From Methanobrevibacter oralis (lineage in GTDB: Archaea; Methanobacteriota; Methanobacteria; Methanobacteriales; Methanobacteriaceae): a stretch of DNA of 35,469 nucleotides. Below the pieces are notes generated by a model that was not told where the DNA came from, did not search any database, and saw only the letters and a program-made list of their open reading frames with translations. The DNA lies in contig NZ_LWMU01000045.1 in assembly GCF_001639275.1 (NCBI RefSeq), forward strand, positions 1 to 35,469, written 5' to 3'. Of the stretch, positions 26,048 to 35,392 are shown in pieces; within the stretch, counting starts at the first letter, position 1, and the number at the start of each line of letters is the position of its first letter. The translations under genes and the position numbers were made by a program.

Positions 26048-27403
26048 TTATCCTCCATTTTCATAGGATGAAATTGCAAGATTTCCTCCAAAATTAGGCA
26101 TCGCGGCTACATGAGTGTGGACATAACTTGCAAGCGTATTTTTTTCTATAAATCCATCTTGATGGTTATAAGAACCTTTTCCTCTTAAAATATTAAATGC
26201 TAAATCATGTTTAATATTAGTTTTATCTACAATAACTTTTGAATAATGAAATTCATGACCGTTAAATTTTTCACCTTTTTTAGAAATAATATTGTCTTTA
26301 GTAACTTCTGCTATTGTGTATTTTAATGCTTGTACTCTATCTGTTAAAATAGCTTTGTAAGGGTATATATTAATCATTTTATCATCGTGTATAGAATTCA
26401 TAAGGTACATTAATCCACCACATTCAGCAAATATTGGTCTATTTTCCAGGTGAAATTCTTTTATTTGATGTCTAATATTTTTATTTTCATGTAATTGCTT
26501 TGAGAATAATTCAGGATATCCTCCACCAATATATAACCCGTCTACATCAGGTAAGTTTTCATCTTTTAATGGGGAAAAATACTCTATTTTTACATTATTA
26601 GCTTCTAGAGATTCAATATTTTCCTTGTAATAAAAGTTGAATACCTCATCAAAAGCAACTCCGATTTTAACCTTTTGTCTGTTAAGTTTATTCCAAATAG
26701 GGACGATGTTTGATTTAATTTTTGGAGAACTTTTAGCTATTTCTACTAATCTATCTAAATCAATGGATTTTTTAATAATATTCGACCATAAATCAATAAA
26801 TTTTAAAGAATTTTCTCTTTCTACAGCAGGAACAAGACCTAAATGCCTTTGTTCAATAGATAGGGATTTATCACGTATAATTCCACCTATAACTTCGGTA
26901 TTTGTTATATCTTCAATGGATTTTTTAGTTTTTAAGTAATGGTTTTTATTTTTTAATTTGTTTAAAATCACGCCAGCAATATTTATTTTAGGATCTAGTT
27001 GTTTAAAACCCAAAACTAAGGCCGCTGCACTTTTAACTAAACTTCTTGAATCAATGATAAGTATAACAGGAGCTTCTAATGATTTAGCTATTGATGCAGT
27101 ACTTCCAACATCATTAACCGAGTCAATTCCTTCATAAAGGCCACGAACACCTTCAATAATAGCAATATCTTTAGATTTCATGGCTTTTAGATAAGAATCT
27201 CTTACTTGTCCAGGTATCATAAAAAATGAATCTAAATTCCTAGATACATTGCCTGTAGCTAATGTATGGTAAGATGGGTCAATATAATCAGGACCAACTT
27301 TAAAAGGTTGTACATTAAATTTATCACTTAAAGCTTTCATTATTCCAGTAGCTATTGTTGTTTTTCCAACCGAACTACCAGTCCCTGCTAATATAATTCT
27401 CAT
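26048..27403 (-). CDS. cfbB: Ni-sirohydrochlorin / cobyrinate a,c-diamide synthase (CfbB/CbiA family)
   Basis: ATP- and glutamine-dependent amidation of the a and c carboxylates of a tetrapyrrole, in either F430 (CfbB) or corrin (CbiA) synthesis. The ATG at 27403 gives 451 residues; a TTG two codons earlier is possible. The N-terminal P-loop [10 protein letters not shown] is at 7-16, followed by [11 protein letters not shown] near 36 and EGVRGLYEG near 84. The glutaminase half has IGGGYPELF near 292, the nucleophile C328 in FAECGGL, and a late YVHTHVAA segment. I favour CfbB because methanogens need F430, but the two cannot be separated reliably by eye. No ribosome site precedes it and a TATA box lies at leaderless distance. 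Confidence 0.85.
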   Translation of the reverse strand: MRIILAGTGSSVGKTTIATGIMKALSDKFNVQPFKVGPDYIDPSYHTLATGNVSRNLDSFFMIPGQVRDSYLKAMKSKDIAIIEGVRGLYEGIDSVNDVGSTASIAKSLEAPVILIIDSRSLVKSAAALVLGFKQLDPKINIAGVILNKLKNKNHYLKTKKSIEDITNTEVIGGIIRDKSLSIEQRHLGLVPAVERENSLKFIDLWSNIIKKSIDLDRLVEIAKSSPKIKSNIVPIWNKLNRQKVKIGVAFDEVFNFYYKENIESLEANNVKIEYFSPLKDENLPDVDGLYIGGGYPELFSKQLHENKNIRHQIKEFHLENRPIFAECGGLMYLMNSIHDDKMINIYPYKAILTDRVQALKYTIAEVTKDNIISKKGEKFNGHEFHYSKVIVDKTNIKHDLAFNILRGKGSYNHQDGFIEKNTLASYVHTHVAAMPNFGGNLAISSYENGG

Positions 27404-27420
27404 ATTCAATATTTTGGAGA

Positions 27421-27432
27421 TTATTATATAAC
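27421..27432 (-). promoter_or_regulatory. TATA box of cfbB, leaderless spacing
   Basis: Read on the minus strand, GTTATATAATAA is centred about 24 bases before the cfbB ATG at 27403, so transcription should start at the start codon. The 101-base region is shared with the divergent thrS promoter. Confidence 0.45.
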
Positions 27433-27454
27433 AATTTTTGTATTATCAAATCAT

Positions 27455-27464
27455 TTTATATAAT
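27455..27464 (+). promoter_or_regulatory. TATA box of thrS
   Basis: TTTATATAAT matches the archaeal consensus well and lies about 45 bases before the thrS ATG. Transcription would start near 27485, giving a 20-base leader with GGTGG at 27496-27500. Confidence 0.5.
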
Positions 27465-27504
27465 ATTAAAAAGAAAACCTACAATATAGTGTAATGGTGG
27501 TTAA

Positions 27505-29331
27505 ATGAGAATACTTCTTATTCATTCTGATTATTTAAATTATAATGTAAAAAATAAAACACCGGTAGCAGAGGAAATCGAAGAAGTTAAAAAAAAGGGG
27601 TCTTTTGATGAATCTTTGGTTGTATTTACTGCTGTTGAAAAAGATGATGAAAATAATCCGGAAGCTATCGTTAAAAATTTAGTTAGTGAAGTTAAGAAAG
27701 CTAATGAACAAGTTAAAGCTGAAAATATTGTATTGTATCCATATGCTCATTTATCTTCTTCATTAAGCTCTCCTAAATTAGCTGTACAAATTTTAAAGGA
27801 TGCTGAAGAAGCTTTACTTGCTGAAAATTTTAATGTTAAAAGAGTGCCTTTCGGATGGTATAAAGCATTTGAAATTTCATGTAAAGGTCATCCATTAAGT
27901 GAACTTTCAAGGACTATTACTGTAGATGATAATGAAGAGGAAAAAACAGAAAGAAAACCTTCTACTTGGCAAATTCTTAATGGAAATGAATTAATAGAAA
28001 TTGACGATTTTAAATTTGAAAATAAAACTTTCAAACAACTTGTTGATTATGAACTTGGAAGAGGTGCTTCTGATAAAGGTGAACCCCCTCATGTAAAATT
28101 AATGCGAGAAAAAGAAATATGTGATTATGAAAGCGCTTCTGATGTAGGTAACCTTAAATGGTATCCAAAGGGTCGTTTAATTCGTGATTTATTAGCTGAT
28201 TATGTTTATAACTTAGTAGTTAATCAAGGAGCAATGCCAATTGAAACTCCTATTTTTTATGACTTAGATAATGAAGCTATTTATCAGCATGCATACAAAT
28301 TTGGTGAAAGACAATACAGAACAGACACTAAAAGGAATTTAATGCTTAGATTTGCATGTTGTTTTGGTGCATTTAGAGTAATGGCTGATTCATTTTTAAC
28401 TTGGAAAAACTTGCCTGCTAAACTTTATGAATTATCTACTTACAGTTTTAGATACGAAAAAAAAGGTGAAGTTGTAGGTCTTAAAAGATTAAGAGCATTT
28501 ACAATGCCTGATTTCCATAGTTTTTGTGCCGATGTTGATGCATCATTAGAAGAATTTTCAAATCAAACAGAAATGTGTCTTCAAACTGGTGTTGATTTAG
28601 AATTAAATTTTGAAGTTATATTCAGAGCAACTCAAGACTTTTATGATGAGCATAAAGAATGGATGTATTCTATTGCTTCTAAATTTGAAAAGCCTGTACT
28701 TTTAGAGATTTTACCAGAAAGACATCATTATTGGGTTTGTAAAATTGATTTAGCTAATATTGATTATTTAGGTCGTCCAATAGAAAATCCAACCATTCAA
28801 ATTGATGTTGAAAGTGCTAAAAGATTTGGTATTTCTTATTTAGGTGAAGATGCTTCTCAACATACTCCAACAATTTTACATTGTTCTCCAACTGGAAGTA
28901 TTGAAAGAGTTTTATGTGCACTTTTAGAAAAAACTGCTATTGAAATTAATGAAAAATCCCCAAAATTGCCAACTTGGTTAAGCCCAATTCAAGCTAGAAT
29001 TATCACTGTTGGAGAAAAGCATAAAGAATTTGCTAATACTTTATATGATAAAATCAATGCAGCAAATATTAGAGTCGATGTTGATGATAGGGATGAAAGT
29101 GTTGGTAAAAAAATTAGAAATGCTTCTAAAGAATGGATTCCATATATTTTTGTTGTTGGGGATAATGAAAAAGAATCTGGTAAATTCCAAGTAACTGTTC
29201 GTGAAACTGGTGAAAAGGTTGAAATGACTTGTGATGAATTAATAAATGAAATTAATGAAAAAATTAATGGAATGCCTTTTAGAAGATTGCCTTTACCTAA
29301 GGATATTTCAAAAAGGATTAACTTCCAATAA
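27505..29331 (+). CDS. thrS: Threonyl-tRNA synthetase, archaeal type
   Basis: Class II synthetase with 608 residues. Residues 1-140 ([15 protein letters not shown] ... [18 protein letters not shown] ... [24 protein letters not shown]) form the archaeal editing domain related to D-aminoacyl-tRNA deacylase, which removes serine mischarged on tRNA-Thr. The catalytic core includes [29 protein letters not shown], the motif 2 region [15 protein letters not shown]-like stretch near 320, and motif 3 around [23 protein letters not shown]. The C-terminal anticodon domain (about 495-608) is complete. It is divergent from cfbB, with fae-hps following. Confidence 0.96.
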   Translation: MRILLIHSDYLNYNVKNKTPVAEEIEEVKKKGSFDESLVVFTAVEKDDENNPEAIVKNLVSEVKKANEQVKAENIVLYPYAHLSSSLSSPKLAVQILKDAEEALLAENFNVKRVPFGWYKAFEISCKGHPLSELSRTITVDDNEEEKTERKPSTWQILNGNELIEIDDFKFENKTFKQLVDYELGRGASDKGEPPHVKLMREKEICDYESASDVGNLKWYPKGRLIRDLLADYVYNLVVNQGAMPIETPIFYDLDNEAIYQHAYKFGERQYRTDTKRNLMLRFACCFGAFRVMADSFLTWKNLPAKLYELSTYSFRYEKKGEVVGLKRLRAFTMPDFHSFCADVDASLEEFSNQTEMCLQTGVDLELNFEVIFRATQDFYDEHKEWMYSIASKFEKPVLLEILPERHHYWVCKIDLANIDYLGRPIENPTIQIDVESAKRFGISYLGEDASQHTPTILHCSPTGSIERVLCALLEKTAIEINEKSPKLPTWLSPIQARIITVGEKHKEFANTLYDKINAANIRVDVDDRDESVGKKIRNASKEWIPYIFVVGDNEKESGKFQVTVRETGEKVEMTCDELINEINEKINGMPFRRLPLPKDISKRINFQ

Positions 29332-29349
29332 TTTTATTTATAAATAAAA
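29332..29349 (+). promoter_or_regulatory. Perfect 18-bp palindrome containing a TATA box, before fae-hps
   Basis: TTTTATTTA and TAAATAAAA meet without a loop directly after the thrS stop codon. The centre, TTTATAAATA, is a good TATA box about 48 bases before the fae-hps ATG, with the GGAGG site at 29377-29381 in the leader. It may also form part of the thrS terminator. The symmetry may be a product of AT-richness. Confidence 0.4.
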
Positions 29350-29388
29350 ATAAAGTATAAAATGTTATTACATAACGGAGGAAATTTA

Positions 29389-30624
29389 ATGGACCCAATG
29401 TATAGAATAGGAGAAGCTCTTATTGGTGATGGTGCTGAATTAGCACATGTTGATTTATTAATAGGGGATAAATTAGGACCTGTTGGTCAAGCTTTTGCAA
29501 ATGGATTATCAAACTTATCTGTTGGTCATACTCCATTGACAAGTGTTATCAGACCAAACTTAATGACTAAACCAGCAACTTTAATTATTCCTAAAGTTAG
29601 TGTTGGTGATTTAGAAGATGCTAGTAAAATATTTGGACCTGCACAAACTGCAGTTGCAAGAGCAGTTGCTGATTCAGTAGAAGACGGATATATTCCAAAA
29701 GAGATTGTTGAAGATATTGTGCTTAATGTTAGTGTATTTATTGATCCTTCTGCTAAAGATTTCAGAAAAATCTACCAATACAACTATGGAGCTACTAAAT
29801 TAGCTATTAGAAGAGCAATGTCTGGATATCCATCAATCGATAAAGTTTTAGCTGAAAAAGATCGTGGAACTCACCCTATCATGGGATTCAGAGTACAAAA
29901 ACTTTGGTCTCCACCTTATTTACAAGTTGCACTTGATTTAGATAATTTGGATGCAATGGCAAAAATCATTGCCGATTTACCTGATAAAGAAAGAGTTCTA
30001 ATTGAAGCTGGAACTCCCCTTGTTAAAAAATTCGGTGTTGGAGTTGTAGCTAAAATCAGAGAATTACGCCCTGATGCATTTATTATCGCCGATTTAAAAA
30101 CTTTAGATGTTGGTAGAGTTGAAGTTAAAATGGCAGCTGATGAAACAGCTGATGCAATAGCTATTTCTGGTCTTGGTACAATTGAATCAATTAAAAAAGC
30201 TATTCATGAAACTCAAAAACAAGGTATTTATTCAATTCTTGACATGATGAATGTATCTAACTTTGAAGAAAAATTATCTCAATTACCTGATGACTTAAAA
30301 CCAGATGTTGTATTATTACATAGAAATGTAGATTTAGAAACTTATAAATCTGAAAAGGGTGAAGATACTAGTGAAATGACTGAATGGGGTAATATTAAAG
30401 AAATTAAGAAACTCATTGCTAATGGTTTAGTAGCTGTAGCTGGTGGAATCACTCCAGATAAGGTTGAAGAAGCTACATCTAAAGGTGCAGATATTATTAT
30501 TGCAGGTAGATATATTATTGGTTCAAGAGATGTTAGAAGATCTGCTCAAGATTTCTTAGCACATTTTCCACAAGATCCAGATAGTATGAGACTTGCATTA
30601 GATGAAGATGAACAAGTAAATTAG
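29389..30624 (+). CDS. fae-hps: Bifunctional formaldehyde-activating enzyme / hexulose-6-phosphate synthase
   Basis: A 411-residue fusion. The N-terminal Fae domain (about 1-160; [20 protein letters not shown] with the expected catalytic H20) condenses formaldehyde with tetrahydromethanopterin. The C-terminal Hps domain (about 185-395; [48 protein letters not shown]) makes or splits hexulose 6-phosphate. In archaea without the oxidative pentose pathway this produces ribulose 5-phosphate from fructose 6-phosphate and captures the released formaldehyde. The start ATG 29389 is set by GGAGG 7 bases upstream; an ATG at 29362 in frame lies before the ribosome site and is unlikely. Confidence 0.95.
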   Translation: MDPMYRIGEALIGDGAELAHVDLLIGDKLGPVGQAFANGLSNLSVGHTPLTSVIRPNLMTKPATLIIPKVSVGDLEDASKIFGPAQTAVARAVADSVEDGYIPKEIVEDIVLNVSVFIDPSAKDFRKIYQYNYGATKLAIRRAMSGYPSIDKVLAEKDRGTHPIMGFRVQKLWSPPYLQVALDLDNLDAMAKIIADLPDKERVLIEAGTPLVKKFGVGVVAKIRELRPDAFIIADLKTLDVGRVEVKMAADETADAIAISGLGTIESIKKAIHETQKQGIYSILDMMNVSNFEEKLSQLPDDLKPDVVLLHRNVDLETYKSEKGEDTSEMTEWGNIKEIKKLIANGLVAVAGGITPDKVEEATSKGADIIIAGRYIIGSRDVRRSAQDFLAHFPQDPDSMRLALDEDEQVN

Positions 30625-30670
30625 ATTTATTTCTAATTTATTTTCTATTTTTTTAAAAGGAGAGTTTAAG

Positions 30671-30955
30671 ATGGGATTTTGTAATTCTTGTGGCAGACCA
30701 ATTGTTAAAAAAGATTATGGGACTAATAAGGATGGAAGTCCCAATGATGAGTATTGTATTGATTGTTTTCAAAATGGTGAATTTACAGAACCTAATATAA
30801 CCTTAAATGAAATGATTATTAGAAAAACTAAAGAAATGATGGAAAAAAATCCTAGATTGCCTGAAACCCAAGCAACTGGAATTACTGCTAGGTTTATACC
30901 AGGTTTAAAAAGATGGAATCCTGAATATAGTTATGAAGATGATTTTGAATTTTAA
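30671..30955 (+). CDS. Small zinc-ribbon protein
   Basis: A 94-residue protein with FCNSCGRPI at 3-11 and EYCIDCFQNGEF at about 27-38, four cysteines in two CxxC pairs fitting a zinc ribbon. The GT..DGSPNDEYC and GEFTEPNITLNEMI pattern is that of a family of putative zinc ribbon proteins common in anaerobic bacteria and archaea. The C-terminal part (PGLKRWNPEY) is basic and aromatic. No enzymatic role is known to me. An AAAGGAGAG site precedes the ATG. Its TAA overlaps the stop codon of the convergent coiled-coil gene in the palindrome TTAA. Confidence 0.78.
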   Translation: MGFCNSCGRPIVKKDYGTNKDGSPNDEYCIDCFQNGEFTEPNITLNEMIIRKTKEMMEKNPRLPETQATGITARFIPGLKRWNPEYSYEDDFEF

Positions 30956-31848
30956 TTTCCACTATTTAAAATAAATTCTTTTACTCTATTAGCTATATAT
31001 TCATCATGACTTTTATTTGATTTTAAACGGTATAGTTCTTCTTCTAAATTGTTATATTTATCAACCAAATCATTATATTCTAAACGAAGTGAATCATAAT
31101 CTTTTTCTAAATCTTCATTTATTTCAAAAATTTCTGCATAGCTAGTTTTAGTATTAAGATTTTCTTGTTTTAATTGATCATATTTACTGCTAATATTAGT
31201 ATAACTTTCTTTAATATTGTTTTGTTCATCAATTAAACTAGAATACTCGTTTTTAAGAGATTTATTTTCCTCTTTCATATCACAGTATTTCTTTTTAAGA
31301 TGGTCATGTTCAGTTTTGATGTTACTCTGTTTATTCTTAAGATTCTCATTTTCTTCTTTAATACTTGAATACTTAGTTTTTAGATTTTCTACTTCTGTTT
31401 TAATATTGATAAATTTGTGTTTAAGGTTTTCATTTTCTTCTATTAATTTAGAGTGTTTATTTTTAATAGTATCATTTTCTTTTTTCAAATTTTCAATATT
31501 GTTTTTGTTCATATCATCTATTTCTTGTTTAAGTCGTTTTATTTCCTTTTCATATTCAGAAGCGGATGGTTTATTAGAATTTTCAAGTTGTTTTTCCAAT
31601 TCTTTCACCTTCTCAAGAGTTAAATAATTAGCTATTTTAAGCGATTCATTTGTTTCGTGTATTTGGTTAAAATCTTCAATTTCGGAGTGGGGAATAATTA
31701 AAACTTCTTCTTTATTTTCATAAATGTCCTCTGTTTTTGGTACTGTAATTTGAATTTGTTCTGTTGTGTATTTTCTTTTTTCACCATTTTTAAGAGTTCT
31801 ATTGTATTCTCTTGAATACTTTTTTACAATACCTTTTCCTACCTTCAT
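30952..31848 (-). CDS. Long coiled-coil protein with 14-residue repeats
   Basis: A 298-residue, highly charged protein without signal peptide or membrane segment. Residues 1-60 (MKVGKGIVKKYSREYNRTL ... YTTEQIQITVPKTEDI ... EVLIIPHSEIEDF) are a compact, likely beta-rich head of unknown type. Residues 75-115 begin a coiled coil. Residues 118-271 are eleven consecutive units of 14 residues (two heptads), such as YSSIKEENENLKNK. A short tail follows. The repeat suggests a rigid two-stranded rod of about 20 nm; a structural or scaffolding role is inference. The ATG at 31848 has GGAG 8-9 bases upstream. The gene is convergent with the zinc-ribbon gene and divergent from the flavoprotein gene. Confidence 0.75.
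   Translation of the reverse strand: MKVGKGIVKKYSREYNRTLKNGEKRKYTTEQIQITVPKTEDIYENKEEVLIIPHSEIEDFNQIHETNESLKIANYLTLEKVKELEKQLENSNKPSASEYEKEIKRLKQEIDDMNKNNIENLKKENDTIKNKHSKLIEENENLKHKFINIKTEVENLKTKYSSIKEENENLKNKQSNIKTEHDHLKKKYCDMKEENKSLKNEYSSLIDEQNNIKESYTNISSKYDQLKQENLNTKTSYAEIFEINEDLEKDYDSLRLEYNDLVDKYNNLEEELYRLKSNKSHDEYIANRVKEFILNSGN
31036..31497 (-). repeat. Eleven degenerate 42-bp units encoding the 14-residue coiled-coil repeat
   Basis: Each unit encodes a pattern close to Y-S-x-I-K-x-E-x-x-x-L-K-x-K. The best-kept copies are the second to sixth counted from the protein N-terminus; the last three have drifted. The units keep register with no insertions, pointing to growth by tandem duplication followed by divergence. 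Confidence 0.7.
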
Positions 31849-31951
31849 GAATTTTTCTCCGGGATAAAATAATAATTAAATTATATATTTCAAATATTAT
31901 AAATATTTATGTAAACTAAAAAATATAAATTAATCTATTAAAGGGGTTTAA

Positions 31952-32536
31952 ATGAAAATTTTTGGTATTTGTGCTAGTCCAAGGAATAATACTACTGAAT
32001 ATGTTTTAAAAAAAGCTTTAGATAGTCTGGAATCAAATGGATTTGAAACAAACATATTTACCTGTCATGCTAAGGATATTAAACCCTGTATGCATTGTGA
32101 TTATTGTATTGAAAATAAAAAATGCATAATTGATGATGATATGGGGGAAGTTTATAAAAATCTTCAATTAGCTGATGGTATAATTTTAGCAACGCCTATT
32201 CAAAGTGGAGGGATAAGTAGTAATTTATCTGCTATAATGGATAGAACTAGGGCATTAGAAGCTATTGATTTTAATTTACTTAGGGGGAAAATTGGTATGA
32301 GCATTGTTGTTGGTGGCGATAGGACTGGAGGACAAGATTTTGCTCATTTAAAAAATATTACTTATTTTATGATACATGGCATAATTCCAGTTAGTGGTGG
32401 ACCATTTGGTTCTAATTTAGGTGCTTCATTCTGGTCTAATGATTCATTAGACGATATTAAGAAAGATATTTATGGTATGGACTCTTTAAAAAGGACATTA
32501 TTTGAATTCCAAAATTTCTTAAATAAATATATTTAA
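31952..32536 (+). CDS. Iron-sulfur flavoprotein (Isf-like, flavodoxin fold)
   Basis: A 194-residue protein of the NADPH-dependent FMN reductase type. ICASPRNNTTEYVLK at 6-20 is the FMN phosphate loop. C46, C49, C52 and C58 form the compact CX2CX2CX5C motif (CMHCDYC then C) that holds a [4Fe-4S] cluster in Isf of Methanosarcina. ATPIQSGGISSNLSAIMDR near 81-99 and the VGGDRTGGQD loop line the flavin. Isf-type proteins pass electrons, with proposed roles against oxygen or peroxide; the partner here is unknown. AAGGGG precedes the ATG. The flippase gene follows after 51 bases. Confidence 0.87.
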   Translation: MKIFGICASPRNNTTEYVLKKALDSLESNGFETNIFTCHAKDIKPCMHCDYCIENKKCIIDDDMGEVYKNLQLADGIILATPIQSGGISSNLSAIMDRTRALEAIDFNLLRGKIGMSIVVGGDRTGGQDFAHLKNITYFMIHGIIPVSGGPFGSNLGASFWSNDSLDDIKKDIYGMDSLKRTLFEFQNFLNKYI

Positions 32537-32587
32537 ATATTAAAATCAAGTTAATTATTAACTAGCATTTTTTAAAAAGGTTTAATC

Positions 32588-34144
32588 ATGGCGAATAAGT
32601 TAATTAGGGGTAGTTTAATAATTTTTATAGGTAATGTGATATTCCGTATAGGTGGATATATCTACCGTTTTTTAATGGCTATTCTTTTAGGTCCTACAAT
32701 GTATGGAATTTTAGGTATTACCTTGCCTTTTCAAGGTATATTTCAAACCCTTTCAGCAGGAGGTCTTCCTCCTGCAATAGCTAAATATGTAGCTGAATAT
32801 GAGGCTGTGGATGATCATAACATGGCTAGGCAGACTATTTACACGGCTTTAAAAATAATGGTGTTTTTAGGGTTGTTTTTTGGGGTTATCATGATTTTTG
32901 TTGTAGCTCCATGGTTGGCTTATAATTATTTAGAAAAACCAATAGCCATGGTCCCTTTACAGATAGTTGGAATTATTACTCCATTTAGTGTTATTGTTGG
33001 TGCTTTTAGAGGAGCATTTCAAGGATTATATAAAATGGAGTATATTGTTTATACTCGTGCCGTAGAACAATTAGGAATGATTTTATTTGCAACTGCATTT
33101 GTTTTAATTGGTCTTTCTACTGTTGGAGCATTATGGGGTACAGTTTTGGGTTATTCTCTTTCTGTCATAGCTGCACTTTATATATTTAAAGTATATTTAC
33201 CTAAATACATGCCGAAATATAGTTCGGACTTTGTTTTTACAAGAAAAGAAGAAATATCTCTTGCTTCAAAGTTAGTTAAATTTTCTATACCTGTTATTAT
33301 TACAGCTATTGCTGAAATGTTGATTTATAATATTTGTACTATTATTATGGGTAAATTCTTAACACTTGATGATATAGGATTTTTTGCAGCTGCCGATCCT
33401 ATTTCTAGATTGCCTTTGATTATATCTATTTCTATTGCAACTACAATCTTACCCGCATCTTCTGAAGCTTTTAAACTTAAAAATACATCATCTCTTCAAA
33501 AATATGTCAGCCAAGCTTATAAATTCTCGTTATTGTTTGTTGTTCCAATGTGTGTTGGTTTAGCTTTGTTTGCTGAGCCTACTTTAAGAGTTTTATATTT
33601 CAAAAATACAGCTTATGTTGCAGGGGCAATGGCATTAGCTATTTTGTCAATTGGAATGACATTTTATTCAATATTTTCTATTTCAACTAGTATTATTCAG
33701 GGGATTGGGAATCCTAGAATTCCAATGTATATACTAGTATGTGGATCTATTGTAACAGCTATTCTTAATTGGATTATGGTTCCTTCTTGGGGTATTGCTG
33801 GTGGTGCAGCAGCTACAAGTATTGCTTGCTTTTTAATGATGATTCCTTGTGTTTGTTTTGTATTTAGATTAACTAAAACAAAAGCGCCTACAAAAGCAGT
33901 ATTTAAAATAATATTGTCTTCAGTTATAATGGCGATGTTTGCTTATTTTATTCCAAAAACTACAATGTTTTTATTCCCTGGAATATTTCTTTGTATTATT
34001 GTTTATTTTTTTGCATTAATTTTGGTCAAATACTTCACTAAAGATGATATTGAAGGATTAAGAGTTCTTTCATCTAAATTTGGACCATTATCTAAGATTA
34101 TTAATAAAATATTAAATTTTGTTGAAAAATTGGAATTTAGATAA
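32588..34144 (+). CDS. Lipid-linked polysaccharide flippase (MOP superfamily)
   Basis: A 518-residue membrane protein with about 14 helices. LIIFIGNVIFRIGGYIYRFLMAILLGPTMYG-like N-terminus (shown by residues 9-40), AGGLPPAIAKYVAEY near 57, and paired repeats of the MOP fold mark it as a Wzx/MurJ/SpoVB-type exporter. Such proteins move lipid-linked sugars or wall precursors across the membrane; in a pseudomurein methanogen the cargo might be a wall precursor or surface glycan, which sequence alone cannot decide. The protein ends at 34144, immediately before the decayed insertion sequence, and its C-terminus (NKILNFVEKLEFR) looks natural. Confidence 0.85.
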   Translation: MANKLIRGSLIIFIGNVIFRIGGYIYRFLMAILLGPTMYGILGITLPFQGIFQTLSAGGLPPAIAKYVAEYEAVDDHNMARQTIYTALKIMVFLGLFFGVIMIFVVAPWLAYNYLEKPIAMVPLQIVGIITPFSVIVGAFRGAFQGLYKMEYIVYTRAVEQLGMILFATAFVLIGLSTVGALWGTVLGYSLSVIAALYIFKVYLPKYMPKYSSDFVFTRKEEISLASKLVKFSIPVIITAIAEMLIYNICTIIMGKFLTLDDIGFFAAADPISRLPLIISISIATTILPASSEAFKLKNTSSLQKYVSQAYKFSLLFVVPMCVGLALFAEPTLRVLYFKNTAYVAGAMALAILSIGMTFYSIFSISTSIIQGIGNPRIPMYILVCGSIVTAILNWIMVPSWGIAGGAAATSIACFLMMIPCVCFVFRLTKTKAPTKAVFKIILSSVIMAMFAYFIPKTTMFLFPGIFLCIIVYFFALILVKYFTKDDIEGLRVLSSKFGPLSKIINKILNFVEKLEFR

Positions 34145-34145
34145 C

Positions 34146-35385
34146 TGGGACTGTCAATTTGTTAGGTCTTGATTTCGGTTTTCGATCCAACCATTTTTTC
34201 TTGACATAATATAAGCAAACATGCCTTCAGGAGTTCTATAAATTCTTTTTGTGTGTTTATCTAATGTATTTCCTAAATAATTTTCTAATTTATTATTAGT
34301 TCTTTCTAGTTTTTCTTTAAAGGGATTTTTTAAGAATTTTAGAAATTTTCTATATTCTGGGAAAAAGTTTTTATTTAAATATTCAGATAAAAGTTTAGGA
34401 AACCCTTTTAATTCATTTTTTAATAAATCGATATAACGAATTGCTTTTTTGAAAGTTTGTTGGTTAAATAATTCGTAAAATAATTCAAGATATTCTTTTA
34501 TTTCTTGTTCTAAGCATATTTTTTTGTCTTTAATTAATTTTTTAATTTTGTAATCTGAGAGTTCAGGATGTTTTATTTTTAATTTCTGCTTGTAATTTTT
34601 TACGGTTTTATTAATTTCAGATTGCATGGCTTCTAAAATATTTTTATATAAATGAAATATGCAATGTTGATGAACGAATCCTAATTCATTCATTATTTCA
34701 TCATATCCTTGTTTTGAATCTGTTACTATCTGCTTTTACGGTATTTTAATGGATATGCTTTTTTTAATAAAATTTTTAACAGTTTTATTTGATTCATTAT
34801 TTGATATATGGCATGCTACGGGCATGTTTCTTATTGTATCAAATATATCGAGTCTATAACCACCATTTACCTTCTATTCTAATCCATTGTGCGTCATAAC
34901 CAAAATATCCTGAGAGTTCTGATTCCTCATCACACCAATATAGTGAATCACCAAAAAATATGTAATTTTTCTAATGGATTCATAAGAGATATTTAATGAT
35001 AATAATTCATTAAAATCATTTTTAAGATTTCTTATATGATTTCCATCCATGTTGGAGTAATCTTTTTGCTTTATTTTTAGTATTATTTGAAAAATTGCAG
35101 TATTTTTCATAATATTTAGAGAATTCTGATTGACATTTTCTTTTACAATCATGGCATTCATATCTTTTTATTTTCACCTTAACAGCCAAACCAGATTCTA
35201 AATACAAAATTCTCCAATTAAAATCTTTCTTAATAAACTTTTTTTTAGAACCACAATGTTTACAAAAAGGATAACGCTCTTCTATTTCACCATTTTTATT
35301 AACAAAATAATTATCATCCAATATTGATTCAATAGGAAGAATTATAGTTTTAGACAAAAAATATTTATATTAAATGTGACTAAAA
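34146..35385 (-). mobile_element. Remnant of an insertion sequence, ISM1-like
   Basis: About 1.2 kb between the flippase stop and the last partial gene is filled by a single decayed transposase on the minus strand. The size, host type and protein (N-terminal double CxxC finger, DDE residues) resemble ISM1, the element described from Methanobrevibacter smithii. I find no clear terminal inverted repeats: only GTCAATTT at 34153 on the left and GTCACATTT (minus strand, 35372-35380) on the right are loosely alike. Exact ends and target duplications cannot be set. Confidence 0.6.
34154..35357 (-). pseudogene. Transposase pseudogene with at least four lesions
   Basis: The N-terminal part (TTG 35357 to about 35030) has a zinc finger: FCKHCGSKK and YECHDCKRKC. 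The protein then continues in other frames: RNLKNDFNELLSLNISYESI, SLYWCDEESELSGYFGYDAQ (first DDE aspartate), YRLDIFDTIRNMPVACHISN, QIVTDSKQGYDEIM (second aspartate) and NNKLENYLG (glutamate). Joining them needs a frame change near 35030, a lost T in the T-run at 34953-34958, an extra T near 34860, and a read-through of TAA at 34736-34738. Corrected, it is a full-length protein of about 400 residues. The element cannot make active transposase now. The catalytic residues remain readable, so decay is recent. Confidence 0.8.
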
Positions 35386-35392
35386 TAGTAAT

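Noticed and set aside
26047-26091. A longer N-terminus for the polymerase-like membrane protein, reading into cfbB
   Set aside because: The GGAGG site 5 bases before ATG 26046 decides the start; the upstream residues are out-of-frame cfbB sequence.
29362-29388. ATG at 29362 as the start of fae-hps
   Set aside because: It lies upstream of the GGAGG site and adds nine residues not typical of Fae, which begins near [12 protein letters not shown].
31217-31627. A 136-codon frame on the plus strand opposite the coiled-coil gene
   Set aside because: It is the antisense of the 14-residue repeats. Its Ser/Phe/Leu-rich composition follows from reading Lys/Glu/Asn codons backwards, and no start signals precede it.
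34146-35385. Terminal inverted repeats of the insertion sequence
   Set aside because: Only a loose match (GTCAATTT against GTCACATTT) could be found by eye, overlapping the transposase end; it is not good enough to define the ends.
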